Source of the DNA: an uncultured Alphaproteobacteria bacterium
Lineage (GTDB): Bacteria; Pseudomonadota; Alphaproteobacteria; CAAGCB01; CAG-977
NCBI GenBank assembly: GCA_944393745.1
Contig: CALYBD010000060.1
Span: forward strand, 1 to 57,412
Direction: 5' to 3'
Length of the DNA: 57,412 nucleotides
The notes beneath the pieces are model-generated. The model did no database searches. It had not been told where the DNA came from and was given only the letters and a program-made list of their open reading frames with translations. Made by a program: the position numbers and the translations under genes. Shown here in pieces: positions 41,105 to 49,081 of this stretch (position 1 is the first letter of the stretch; each line of letters starts with the position of its first letter).

Positions 41105-41311
41105 ATGAAACTTATTGAAGCGATCAACAAAGCTTATGAAGAAGCGCATATTTACGGCGGAAGACAAGACGTTAGAAGAAAGGAAGAAGGAAAAATCGTC
41201 CATGTTTACGGGGACGGTGTTTGCCAAATCCTTTGGTGTGAATGTTCAATCGAAGATGTCAACGCAGATGATTGGGAAATCCCGACAATGAAAGAGGTTG
41301 AAGATGATTGA
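41105..41311 (+). CDS. Small early protein, weakly Tad2/DUF2829-like
   Basis: A 68-residue acidic protein ending CSIEDVNADDWEIP. The DxxADDWEI ending recalls DUF2829 proteins (the group that includes the Thoeris inhibitor Tad2), but the conserved N-terminal half of that family is not evident. The call is weak. It lies in a run of small accessory genes typical of phage counter-defence. Confidence 0.55.
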   Translation: MKLIEAINKAYEEAHIYGGRQDVRRKEEGKIVHVYGDGVCQILWCECSIEDVNADDWEIPTMKEVEDD

Positions 41312-41552
41312 TTGCTCTTTTGGAATGGGATATTTAAGCCCGCGGTTTGCGCCCCGGAACGGTTGGGAGGGAGAAATAAAAAACCTGCTTGAATTAAACA
41401 GGCGTTTGCTCTCCCGATACAACAAAATGTTTAAGCCGCATTTGAAACTGTCCGACTTGGACTTTAAGCGGAAAACAAAAGATCAGACAGCCTTGCGTCT
41501 CGCGCAAATCAACGGCGATCTTTCGGTAAAAATAAGGGGGAAAAAGAAATGA
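41304..41552 (+). CDS. Unknown early protein
   Basis: An 82-residue basic protein starting MIDCSFGMGYLSPRFAPRNG, with LLELNRRLLSRYNKMFKPHL and a Lys-rich C-terminus. The ATG at 41304 overlaps the previous stop, with AGAGG upstream; a TTG two codons earlier is less likely. No family recognised. Confidence 0.6.
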   Translation: MIDCSFGMGYLSPRFAPRNGWEGEIKNLLELNRRLLSRYNKMFKPHLKLSDLDFKRKTKDQTALRLAQINGDLSVKIRGKKK

Positions 41553-41932
41553 TTAAAGACCGGTTCAAATTCAGAGCTTGGAACAAAAAAGAAAGAATAA
41601 TGCACTATAAGGCCGAGCAAACGTATGACACTTTCACGGGGAGCCCGCGTATTTGGAAACAGTCTTTCTCGGACGTTCTTGATGATGAAAACTATATTGT
41701 CGAACAATGCACCGGCATAAAGGACGCAAACGGCAAGCTTGTTTTTGAAGGGGATATTATCTTCATAAACGGCGAAAAATGGCGTGTCATCTGGAATGAT
41801 GAAGATTGTGCTTTTTTCTTTTCAAACTTAAAAGAAGTATACCATCAGCCTATTTTCCCAGACTTTTACACAATGGCCAGCGACTTTGAAGTCATCGGCG
41901 ACATTCACGAAAATCCGGAGTTGATGAAATGA
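41549..41932 (+). CDS. YopX-like protein
   Basis: A 127-residue protein of the YopX family: the start DRFKFRAWNKKERIMHY, then EQCTGIKDANGKLVFEGDII and a terminal FEVIGDIHENPELM are signature blocks. It is common in phages across many hosts. The function is unknown. It overlaps the flanking genes by 4 bp. Confidence 0.9.
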   Translation: MIKDRFKFRAWNKKERIMHYKAEQTYDTFTGSPRIWKQSFSDVLDDENYIVEQCTGIKDANGKLVFEGDIIFINGEKWRVIWNDEDCAFFFSNLKEVYHQPIFPDFYTMASDFEVIGDIHENPELMK

Positions 41933-42381
41933 GTATAAAAATCAAAATAAAAACCTGTCCGCACTGCGGCCAACTGCTTCCGCCAGATAAATACGGAAAT
42001 TTTTTTGTTGATGTTTGTAACGAAGAAACGGCAGAAATTTCACATTGGTTCGGAATAGAAAAAAGGACTGTGATCGCTCTTTCTAAAATAAAATCATCTT
42101 TGGGATTATCTGATGAAGAAATTTTTGAAGCGTTAAGCGAATACAAATACGCGGCAGATTTTTATTTTTCAATATTGTCAAACTCCCGAAAAATCGCCGC
42201 TCGCTTTGAAAAACGATGTGAACGGTTGATAAAGAAAAACAAACGTCTTCGGGAAGCTTTGGAAATTTATAAAACAGCTTTGGCGGACGGGCTTTGCGCA
42301 ACCGGAATGCAGGACTCTTTTTGGTCAATCGTTGCGGAAGCCGACGAAAAGGTTAAAAGCCTTTTGAACGACAACAGATAA
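41929..42381 (+). CDS. Zinc-ribbon-start helical protein
   Basis: A 150-residue protein with a half zinc ribbon near the N-terminus (TCPHCGQLLPPDKYGNFF) and a C-terminal helical domain (RFEKRCERLIKKNKRLREAL). FGIEKRTVIALSKIKSSLGL resembles a helix-turn-helix. It might be a small DNA-binding protein. It is the last full accessory gene before the integrase cassette. Confidence 0.6.
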   Translation: MSIKIKIKTCPHCGQLLPPDKYGNFFVDVCNEETAEISHWFGIEKRTVIALSKIKSSLGLSDEEIFEALSEYKYAADFYFSILSNSRKIAARFEKRCERLIKKNKRLREALEIYKTALADGLCATGMQDSFWSIVAEADEKVKSLLNDNR

Positions 42382-42409
42382 ACACTTTTTTAATTGGAAT
42401 TTTTCTGAT

Positions 42410-42625
42410 ATGAATATGATAACGCGCATGGACAAAGAGGAGCTTCCGCCGCAAATCGTGGACGAAGACGCTTTTCGTCTTGTGCGCGGTTATCTTGACG
42501 CTTTGTGCGAATTATACGAGGAAGTCCGTGAAAAAGGCCGTTATCCTGACACGCGTTTCAACGAAAGAGCAAGAAGAGGGGCACTCGCTCGCCGCCCAAA
42601 ATACACGCCTTATCGAATACTGTAA
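42410..42625 (+). CDS. Small acidic protein overlapping the integrase start
   Basis: A 71-residue protein; MDKEELPPQIVDEDAFRLVR could be the real start at 42428. It contains LDALCELYEEVREKGRYPDT and a basic C-terminus. The integrase GTG lies 98 bp before its stop in another frame, with GAGGAA as ribosome site inside it, so translation of the two is probably coupled. No family recognised. It could be an excision factor by position. Confidence 0.5.
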   Translation: MNMITRMDKEELPPQIVDEDAFRLVRGYLDALCELYEEVREKGRYPDTRFNERARRGALARRPKYTPYRIL

Positions 42626-44138
42626 GCGCAAAAATCTGGAAGTCATCAAATCTTTTGAGATAATCGAGTCGTCCACGCGCGGCGGCCGCAAAAAATTCCG
42701 TGAAGCAATAGACTTTTGCCTTTCCCAAAATGAAACCGTCGCGCTGATCGCCGACGCTGTGGATCGCGTTCAACGCTCTTTCAAAGACTCCGTCCTGCTT
42801 GATGACCTCGTCCGCAAAGAAAAAATCGAACTTCACTTTTACCGCGAAAATATGGTAATCGGCGCGGGCGCAAGCGCGTCCGACATTATGCGTTGGGATT
42901 TTTCCGTCATGGGCGCGAAATCCTACGTCCTGCAACTGTCCGAAAACGTCAAACGCTCCCTTGATTATAAATTGAGGAACGGCGAACGGGCGGGCGTTGC
43001 CCCCGTCGGATATGTCAATTACAGGAACGAAGATGGCAAAAACTCAATCCGCCCCGATGAAGTGGACGCGCCAAAGGTTCAACGCATTTTCAATCTGTTT
43101 GCTCTTGGCGGAACGTCCGCCCGCGAATTGACGCGCGTCGCCGACAAAATAGGATTGCGTTCGCGTATGGGGCGCAAACTGCAAGTGACCGGCATTCTGT
43201 CAATTCTCCGCAATCCGTTTTATTACGGGGAAATGTTGGCAAAGGGAAAGCTTCACGTCCACGTTTACCAACCGCTTATCAGCAAAGAAACCTTTGACGC
43301 TTGCCAACGCGTTCTTGAACGCTCCAGATGCAAACCGTTTAAGCACGGGGAAAAGCCGTTTACATATCGCGGCCTGATCCATTGCGCGAACACGGATAAA
43401 ATTTGCCCGATAGATATAAAGAAACAACAATTCCCTTATGTTGTCTGTTGGGCGGCTGACGGACAGCGGCGCGTTTATATCCCGCTTAAAGATATTGACG
43501 AACAGATTTGTTATATTCTGAACTCGATTGAAATCCCTGCCGGCATAATCGAACAAATCCGCGTCCACTTGGCCGCTTCCAAAAAACAGGAAGTCGCGTT
43601 TAGAAACGCGGAAACGGGACGGCTTAAACAGGAATTGACGCGGATTGAAAACCGCATTGACGCTCTGTTTAATATGCGCCTTGACGGAGAGATCGACAAG
43701 GAAACGTATAACGACAAGAACGACCGCTTGCAACTGGAACGCCACCGCGTCGAAGAAAAAATAAACGCGCATAAAAAGGCGGACAATTCCTTTAATGATA
43801 CCGTCTTAAACCTTATGGAGATTGCAAGATCGTCCGCGACCATTTTCAAATTAAGCGACAACGTGGAAAAGAAACGGTTGCTTTTGTCTTTCCTGTTCGA
43901 CCGTCTGGAACTGAACGAGGGAAGAATAGGCTATAAGCTCCGCTATCCGTTCAACGAATTTCAAAACACAGCGGAATTGTGCGAACCGGCGGAAAATCAA
44001 GGGGTTGCGGGCGAAAACGGCCGTGTTTTGCCGTTCCCCGAAAATGAAGCGATCGAACCGAAAAAAGATAATAAAAACAAAGGCTTGCCGGAAAAGACAA
44101 GCCTTTGTTCAGGTTGGCTGGGGAACCTGGAGGTATGA
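42528..44138 (+). CDS. Large serine integrase of the podovirus
   Basis: A 536-residue serine recombinase starting with GTG. The resolvase domain begins AVILTRVSTKEQEEGHSLAA (the catalytic Ser is in VST); the region around ADAVDRVQRSFKDS follows. The recombinase domain has KIELHFYREN, NVKRSLDYKLRNGER and the pattern SILRNPFYYGEMLAKG; a zinc-ribbon region and a coiled coil (RLKQELTRIENRIDALFNMR) follow. It should integrate and excise the phage without host factors. Its last codons (SGWLGNLEV) lie on the candidate attR, so its C-terminus would differ in the circular phage. GAGGAA gives the ribosome site. Confidence 0.9.
   Translation: MKKAVILTRVSTKEQEEGHSLAAQNTRLIEYCKRKNLEVIKSFEIIESSTRGGRKKFREAIDFCLSQNETVALIADAVDRVQRSFKDSVLLDDLVRKEKIELHFYRENMVIGAGASASDIMRWDFSVMGAKSYVLQLSENVKRSLDYKLRNGERAGVAPVGYVNYRNEDGKNSIRPDEVDAPKVQRIFNLFALGGTSARELTRVADKIGLRSRMGRKLQVTGILSILRNPFYYGEMLAKGKLHVHVYQPLISKETFDACQRVLERSRCKPFKHGEKPFTYRGLIHCANTDKICPIDIKKQQFPYVVCWAADGQRRVYIPLKDIDEQICYILNSIEIPAGIIEQIRVHLAASKKQEVAFRNAETGRLKQELTRIENRIDALFNMRLDGEIDKETYNDKNDRLQLERHRVEEKINAHKKADNSFNDTVLNLMEIARSSATIFKLSDNVEKKRLLLSFLFDRLELNEGRIGYKLRYPFNEFQNTAELCEPAENQGVAGENGRVLPFPENEAIEPKKDNKNKGLPEKTSLCSGWLGNLEV
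44076..44109 (-). terminator. Minus-strand terminator inside the integrase 3' end
   Basis: A perfect 12-bp stem pairs 44076-44087 with 44098-44109. Read on the minus strand it is followed by TTTATTATCTTTTTT. In the circular phage the leftward late operon would run across attP into this terminator. In the prophage the remnant recombinase supplies a similar one at 8638-8663. Confidence 0.75.
44108..44131. other. Candidate right attachment site of the podovirus (attR)
   Basis: It aligns with 8670-8693 and shares the block TTGGCTGGG (44114-44122). CCTGG next to GGGGAA also resembles the reverse complement of a tRNA acceptor and T-stem, but the T-loop does not follow, so no tRNA is present. The 228 bp to the right (to 44366) hold no gene, only an AT-rich strip with two TGTTAGCA copies (44215, 44227). 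Confidence 0.6.
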
Positions 44139-44366
44139 TTTTGATTTTTTGATGACGTTAAATGACGGATTTCTGCGGTTTTTATCAAGCCTCAAGCTCC
44201 TTTTTATAAAAAAATGTTAGCAGTTTTGTTAGCATATTTATCACGTTAAATCATGCCCTTAATCTTGTAAACAAAGAAAACAGATAAATATATAAATCCT
44301 TAAAGATAATTATAATTGACTAACATAAAAAGCCGGAATAGCCTGTAAAGAAAACAGGAGAACGAT

Positions 44367-44708
44367 ATGACAGCTGATTTTGACGATGTTGATACCGATT
44401 TTGATTTTGTAAAAAAGAAACGCGACAGCAAACAAAAACGAAAAACGTACGGCGTTCCGAAAATCGATTTTACGAACGATAAAGTGACCGACATTTTAAA
44501 GTGGCGCATTATTGTCGAACAAATAAACCGTTACAAAACGATATTGGGTGTTTCTGCGGACGTCCTTGCAAAAGAGGCGAAACTGTCCAAGCCGACGGTT
44601 TTAAAGCTGTTGCACGGGGATACGACCGTTCAGGTCGGCAACGTTTTAAAAGTGCTGAATGTCCTTGAACACAGACGCAAAAACTGGTTTAAATCGGCAG
44701 AGGAATAA
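44367..44708 (+). CDS. Orphan XRE-type helix-turn-helix protein
   Basis: A 113-residue protein with an acidic/basic N-terminal arm (FDDVDTDFDFVKKKRDSKQK) and a C-terminal helix-turn-helix (VSADVLAKEAKLSKPTVLKL, then TTVQVGNVLKVLNVLEHRRK). AGGAG precedes the ATG. No toxin partner lies on either side. It lies between the podovirus attR and the autotransporter fragment. It could be an orphan antitoxin or a regulator of the neighbouring defence locus. Confidence 0.7.
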   Translation: MTADFDDVDTDFDFVKKKRDSKQKRKTYGVPKIDFTNDKVTDILKWRIIVEQINRYKTILGVSADVLAKEAKLSKPTVLKLLHGDTTVQVGNVLKVLNVLEHRRKNWFKSAEE

Positions 44709-44714
44709 ACAAAA

Positions 44715-44740
44715 CAGGCGGAGATTTAGTGCCCCGCCTG
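44715..44740 (-). terminator. Terminator after the autotransporter fragment
   Basis: CAGGCGG (44715-44721) pairs with CCGCCTG (44734-44740); on the minus strand the stem is followed by TTTTGTTTATT. It lies 20 bp past the autotransporter stop. It can also form on the plus strand after the HTH gene, without a T-run. Confidence 0.7.
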
Positions 44741-44760
44741 CATATTTCAGGTAAAACGGC

Positions 44761-45498
44761 CTAGAAGTTGTACTTGAAGTTAATCAAACCGGTATGGTCT
44801 TGATAATCCTTCTTGAACTTGCCTTCGTAGCTCAACGTAATCTCGGAATCATTCCCGATCGTAACACCGACATTGGCTCCCGCTTCAATACCGAAACGCT
44901 TCAACATATCGCCTTCAACGATATAGCTTGAACCGTCCGCCAAAACGACCGTGTTCGTTTCGTCATCACGTTCAAAGTCATACGTCGCCGCCAACTTTAA
45001 TTCGGGCGTAATGCCTATGCGGTGATTTGATTTCAATGTGTACTTCTTCGACAGCTTAACTCCGCCGACAGCCGTCCATGTGTCAAACGACTTCGAGCGC
45101 ATTGTCGCCCCCAAAGCATCGGTATGATCGTCTTGTTTAACGTGCGTATAACGCAAAGCCGCTTCCGGTGTCAAAATGCCGAAGTTATACCCAGTCGCAA
45201 TCCGCGCGCCAATCGTGTCCGCGTCGTAATCACTCGTCAAGCCGATTAAGTTGGTCGTGTCGTCATATTCCGAATGACCGTAACTGGCAATCGCGTTGAC
45301 ATAAAACTTATTCGGTTTGTATTCCGCATAGATAAATCCGGTATGCGTATCGACATCGGTCTGTGAACGGTCACTGTCAATATCGGCCTTTGTAAAAGCT
45401 CTAAACGATAACTTTCCATCGTTAAAAGAGTCATTAAAAAATGTTAAAGAGAACTTTGAAAAACCCTCCCTTATATTACGGAGTGCTTCCCATAACAA
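44761..45498 (-). pseudogene. C-terminal beta-barrel fragment of an autotransporter
   Basis: About 220 residues of a type V autotransporter barrel remain: SQTDVDTHTGFIYAEYKPNK, SYDAD-like strands (LTSDYDADTIGARIATGYNF), GILTPEAALRYTHVKQDD, then strands ending NFKYNF with the terminal Phe needed for barrel insertion. The passenger domain, signal peptide and early barrel are missing. The first 20 codons (LWEALRNIREGFSKFSL) do not look like autotransporter sequence. The gene was probably cut when the defence island or another element arrived. No promoter is evident. The following 45499-45609 holds nothing recognisable. Confidence 0.8.
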
Positions 45499-45609
45499 TC
45501 ACAGAAGACGTTAAGGATCTTTTAATAGACCTTCTCTATAGAAATCAGCCATAATAAAGCCATCCCTTTTTACAAACAAATGTATTCCATTTACAAAGAA
45601 ATGAATGAA

Positions 45610-46761
45610 TTAAAAAACAAGATCTTCGGCTCTTTTAATCAAAAGGGTTAAGTCCTCTAGTATTTTTTCTTTATCGGATTTCCCTCCCCAGCTTAATCGG
45701 ACGGCTTGAGATATGCGGTCATTATCTAACTTCATACTGGAAAGGACATAGCTTGGTTTATAATCTGACGAAGAGCAAGCCGATCCGTTCGAGATACCGC
45801 AAAAATCTTTCGTTGAAAGCATAAGAGCTTCTGATTCAATGCCTTTAATACTAATATTCAATGTGTTCGGCATACAAAAATTCGGTTCACCGTTCACTTC
45901 TATTTTTAATTTTGACTTGTTCAGCAATCCAAGAATGTCTTTTTTGATTTCGCGGCAGTTTTGAATGTTCTCTTGATATTCATTTTCCGCTAGTTGGCAA
46001 GCTTTTCCTAATCCAGCGACCAACGCGACCGGTATTGTTCCCGGTCTGATACCCCGCTCCTGTTGTCCTCCGAAGATTATTTGCTTTACCGGTGGTAGCT
46101 TATATCTTTTTTTTCGCAGAATTAAAGCTCCGACCCCTTGAGGTCCACTCAATTTATGCGCGCTTAAAGAAAGCATATTATATTTCAATCCCTTGATTTC
46201 GGGCACTAATTTGCCGCAAGTTTGCGTGGCGTCAATATGGAATAAAATATCCTTACCTGCTAAGAAGTCGCCTATTTCCTTGACAGGTTGAATGATTCCG
46301 GTTTCATTGTTCGCATGCATGACGGAAACAAGCAGCGTGTCTTTTTGAATTTTATCGAAAAGCGCCTGCTCATTTACTCGTCCGCTCGGTTCAGGTGGAA
46401 CGAAATCGACAGTAAAGCCGTTTCGTTGCATATACTTGGCGGTTTCCAATACGGATTTATGCTCTATCGTAGTTGTAATGATATGTGTTTTTCCTGTTTT
46501 AAGCGCATATTCTTTCAATCCTTGAATGGCGATATTATTGCTCTCCGTTGAGCCGCTTGTAAAAAAAACCTCTCCCTTATCAACGTTTAATAAAGAAGCA
46601 ATCTGCTCCCGTGCGTTCTCAACTATTTTTCTGGCATTTTCGCCGAAATTATGAGTTCTGCTATCTGCATTTCCAATCGCATTTTTATACACATCAATCA
46701 TAACCTCTAACACGCGCTCATCTATGGGAGCGGAAGCATTGTAATCAAGATAAACACTCAT
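45610..46761 (-). CDS. dndA: DndA cysteine desulfurase
   Basis: A 383-residue PLP-dependent IscS/NifS-type enzyme that takes sulfur from cysteine for DNA phosphorothioation and loads it through DndC. PLP lysine K203 lies in SLSAHKLSGPQGVGA; H101 is in IEHKS; the sulfur-carrying Cys329 is in SNGSACSSSDYKPS. The full length matches the family. It is the last gene of the dndBCDEA operon, its ATG overlapping the dndE stop by 4 bp. In many hosts dndA is separate or replaced by iscS; here it is inside the operon. Confidence 0.93.
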   Translation of the reverse strand: MSVYLDYNASAPIDERVLEVMIDVYKNAIGNADSRTHNFGENARKIVENAREQIASLLNVDKGEVFFTSGSTESNNIAIQGLKEYALKTGKTHIITTTIEHKSVLETAKYMQRNGFTVDFVPPEPSGRVNEQALFDKIQKDTLLVSVMHANNETGIIQPVKEIGDFLAGKDILFHIDATQTCGKLVPEIKGLKYNMLSLSAHKLSGPQGVGALILRKKRYKLPPVKQIIFGGQQERGIRPGTIPVALVAGLGKACQLAENEYQENIQNCREIKKDILGLLNKSKLKIEVNGEPNFCMPNTLNISIKGIESEALMLSTKDFCGISNGSACSSSDYKPSYVLSSMKLDNDRISQAVRLSWGGKSDKEKILEDLTLLIKRAEDLVF

Positions 46762-47144
46762 TTCTTGACCTCGATTGCCAATTTCAACAAGTCATCAATG
46801 CTTTTAATCAGGTTCGTGCCGGACAGATATGCGATCCCGCGTTCTAAATGAAGTTTGAAATACTTTTCAAGCGTTTCTTCATCTATGGATAATTTCATTC
46901 TTTGACACCAGGCAACCAATAAGGCCGAATAAATATCGCTGTATTCACCGCCGAATGTAAACCAGGACATCTCTACATTGCTGTCCGTATTTACCGGAAC
47001 GTCGGTTGGAAGGGTTTGTTCGCTTAAAGAGTAGCATAAAGCCCAACGGCAAAGGATATTCCAATTCTTAATTCCCGTTTTTCCTTTTAATCGGCTCAAA
47101 CGCTCTTTGGAAGTTTCGGAAAGTCTAATTTGTTTGATAAACAT
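46758..47144 (-). CDS. dndE: DndE
   Basis: A 128-residue helical protein with the DndE pattern: IRLSETSKERLSRLKGKTGI, then NWNILCRWALCYSLSE and MSWFTFGGEYSDIYSALLVA. DndE is part of the DndCDE complex that inserts sulfur, and binds nicked DNA in studied systems. I chose the ATG at 47144, just after the dndD stop with GGGGAG upstream; a start five codons earlier is less likely. Confidence 0.92.
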   Translation of the reverse strand: MFIKQIRLSETSKERLSRLKGKTGIKNWNILCRWALCYSLSEQTLPTDVPVNTDSNVEMSWFTFGGEYSDIYSALLVAWCQRMKLSIDEETLEKYFKLHLERGIAYLSGTNLIKSIDDLLKLAIEVKK

Positions 47145-47146
47145 TG

Positions 47147-49081
47147 CTATTCTCCCCAACCAAAATAGCCGCGACGCACTACCGTCCGTTTGCTTGTATC
47201 GTTATATTCCAAAGTGTATTCATCGCCGATAAACGGACGCATCATTTTGTAATACCGTTTATCAACTTCCGTATCAGTCGAAAGAATGATTGTTTGATCG
47301 CTCGCGTTCGGGAAATAGGTTTTGATGAGAGAACCTCGATGGGCGGAATCAAGTCGAGACAGCGGAGTATCAATAATAACCGGAAGTTTCTTTTTCGAGC
47401 ATAACGCTAAAGCCCATAATAAAGATATGACCATCAACTGCTTTTCCCCGGAAGACAGCCGTTTTTTTATAATTTCGTTTTCTGAACTGTCAAAATAGTG
47501 GAGATCAAGAGAAACGGGATCCATTGTTATTTTTGAAACAAGACTTTTTTTGTTCGCAAGCTGTGTAAAACAATTCGTCATTTCCTTTGCCAGAATTTCG
47601 GTCTTTCGTGCCTGGAGTTTTTTCTGATATTCCGCAAAGATTTTTTGAGCCATATACAAGTATTTCAGGCTTCGTCCTTCTTCTTCGTCCGTTTCTATGG
47701 ACGACAAAATCTCCTCCGCCGCTTTGCTAAATTCAGATTCGGCTTTTGTAGCAATCCCGTTTAATGTTTTGCGTTGTTCTTCTAAAAATTTAAGAGAGAT
47801 TTCTTCCTCTGAAATTGTATTTTCAAGTGTTTTGATTTCCTTAAAGAGTTTATTCAAAACTTCATCATCTATATCTACAGAAAGATAGTTATCTATTTCG
47901 TTGATAGAGTTTTTGTGTTTTTCTCTTTCTTTCGTTATATTTTTCGCTTTATCAATAGAAGCGTCTATTCTATTTTTTATTAAATCGTGAAGTTTGAATA
48001 GACTTTCGTTCGATAAATTGTAAAGGGTGTCTTTCTTTTCCGTTGCCAATTTATTCTGAACGAACGAAATGAAAGAACTGATGTCCGTATGTTCCTTGTC
48101 GGAAAAAGAACTCTGTAATTCCTTTATTTTCTCAAGGGTTATTTCATATTTCTTTTGTTCAAACTCTTGTTCGCTTTGAACTTCTATATCGTTCAAAAGG
48201 AATGACACCATTTTCAGAGGCATTTCGCTTGAAGCCAATTCAGCAAGACTTTCATTACACAAATTCAAGGCGGAAATGCTTTCTGCTCTTTTAAAAATAA
48301 GATCGTGCTTTTGTGAAACGATGTCGCCGCCTTTTAGCGTATAATCGTTCTTCTTGTTCTCAAGTTTAGCTTTCAGTTTGATGATCGCCGCATTTTTATC
48401 CGCGATTTTTGAATCAGCTTCCTGCAAATCAGCGATTGCTTTCTCTTTCTCATTCTTTAATGTTTCAAGCCGGTCTAATTCGCTGTTTCCTTTTTTTGAT
48501 TTCGATATTTTAGAGATAATCTTGTTTAGATCGTTATCCAATGTATCAAGAATGGAAACTCCTAACATCGCTTTTATTGATTCTTTGATCTGTTCAGATG
48601 TGTTGTTTTCCGCTAACGCCGCTATTTTTTCACCGTCAAAGAAGAAAAATTTGGACAATGCACTTGGTAAAATGTTTTCAATAAACATCGCCCAATTTTC
48701 GGTTAAAAAAGCGTTGTCTTCCCCGTTTTTCTTTACCCAAACATGCTCTTGAAACTTTGATTTTTTGCTCCATTCTCTATGAATCGTATAGGTTTCCGAA
48801 TCATATTTCTCCATAGAAAACTCTATTTCGATATACGCCATCTGCGAAGCGTCAGTCTTGTTGGTATATGACGCCAAATAATCTTTGTATTTGAATTTAG
48901 TTTCCTGAAACGCGAACGAGTTTGAACCGTAAAGGCCGAGCAGGACAGCTTCCAAGAACGTCGTTTTTCCCCGACCGTTCATACCACCGATCAAAACAAC
49001 CGGTGCCGCACCTTTGAAAACGAACATATTAAGGTAAGCATAGATACCAAAATTATAAAGTTTAAGTTTTTTGATAATCAT
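47147..49081 (-). CDS. dndD: DndD SMC-like ATPase
   Basis: A 644-residue ABC/SMC-type ATPase of the modification complex. Walker A GGMNGRGKTT is at residues 32-41, followed by FFFFDGEKIAAL near 140. A long coiled coil (about 190-500) separates the halves. The C-terminal half has the signature SSGEKQLMVISLLWAL and Walker B LPVIIDTPLSRLDS. It is thought to open or nick DNA for sulfur insertion. The start overlaps the dndC stop by 4 bp. Confidence 0.94.
   Translation of the reverse strand: MIIKKLKLYNFGIYAYLNMFVFKGAAPVVLIGGMNGRGKTTFLEAVLLGLYGSNSFAFQETKFKYKDYLASYTNKTDASQMAYIEIEFSMEKYDSETYTIHREWSKKSKFQEHVWVKKNGEDNAFLTENWAMFIENILPSALSKFFFFDGEKIAALAENNTSEQIKESIKAMLGVSILDTLDNDLNKIISKISKSKKGNSELDRLETLKNEKEKAIADLQEADSKIADKNAAIIKLKAKLENKKNDYTLKGGDIVSQKHDLIFKRAESISALNLCNESLAELASSEMPLKMVSFLLNDIEVQSEQEFEQKKYEITLEKIKELQSSFSDKEHTDISSFISFVQNKLATEKKDTLYNLSNESLFKLHDLIKNRIDASIDKAKNITKEREKHKNSINEIDNYLSVDIDDEVLNKLFKEIKTLENTISEEEISLKFLEEQRKTLNGIATKAESEFSKAAEEILSSIETDEEEGRSLKYLYMAQKIFAEYQKKLQARKTEILAKEMTNCFTQLANKKSLVSKITMDPVSLDLHYFDSSENEIIKKRLSSGEKQLMVISLLWALALCSKKKLPVIIDTPLSRLDSAHRGSLIKTYFPNASDQTIILSTDTEVDKRYYKMMRPFIGDEYTLEYNDTSKRTVVRRGYFGWGE

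Noticed and set aside
41105..41311. Thoeris inhibitor Tad2
   Set aside because: Only the short C-terminal pattern resembles the family; the rest does not, so the name is not used.
44108..44140. A tRNA gene at attR
   Set aside because: The acceptor and T-stem-like bases match the end of a tRNA, but the T-loop does not follow, nor do the other arms.
45610..46761. Housekeeping IscS
   Set aside because: It is embedded in the dnd operon with a 4-bp overlap and lacks iscR/iscU neighbours, so dndA is preferred.
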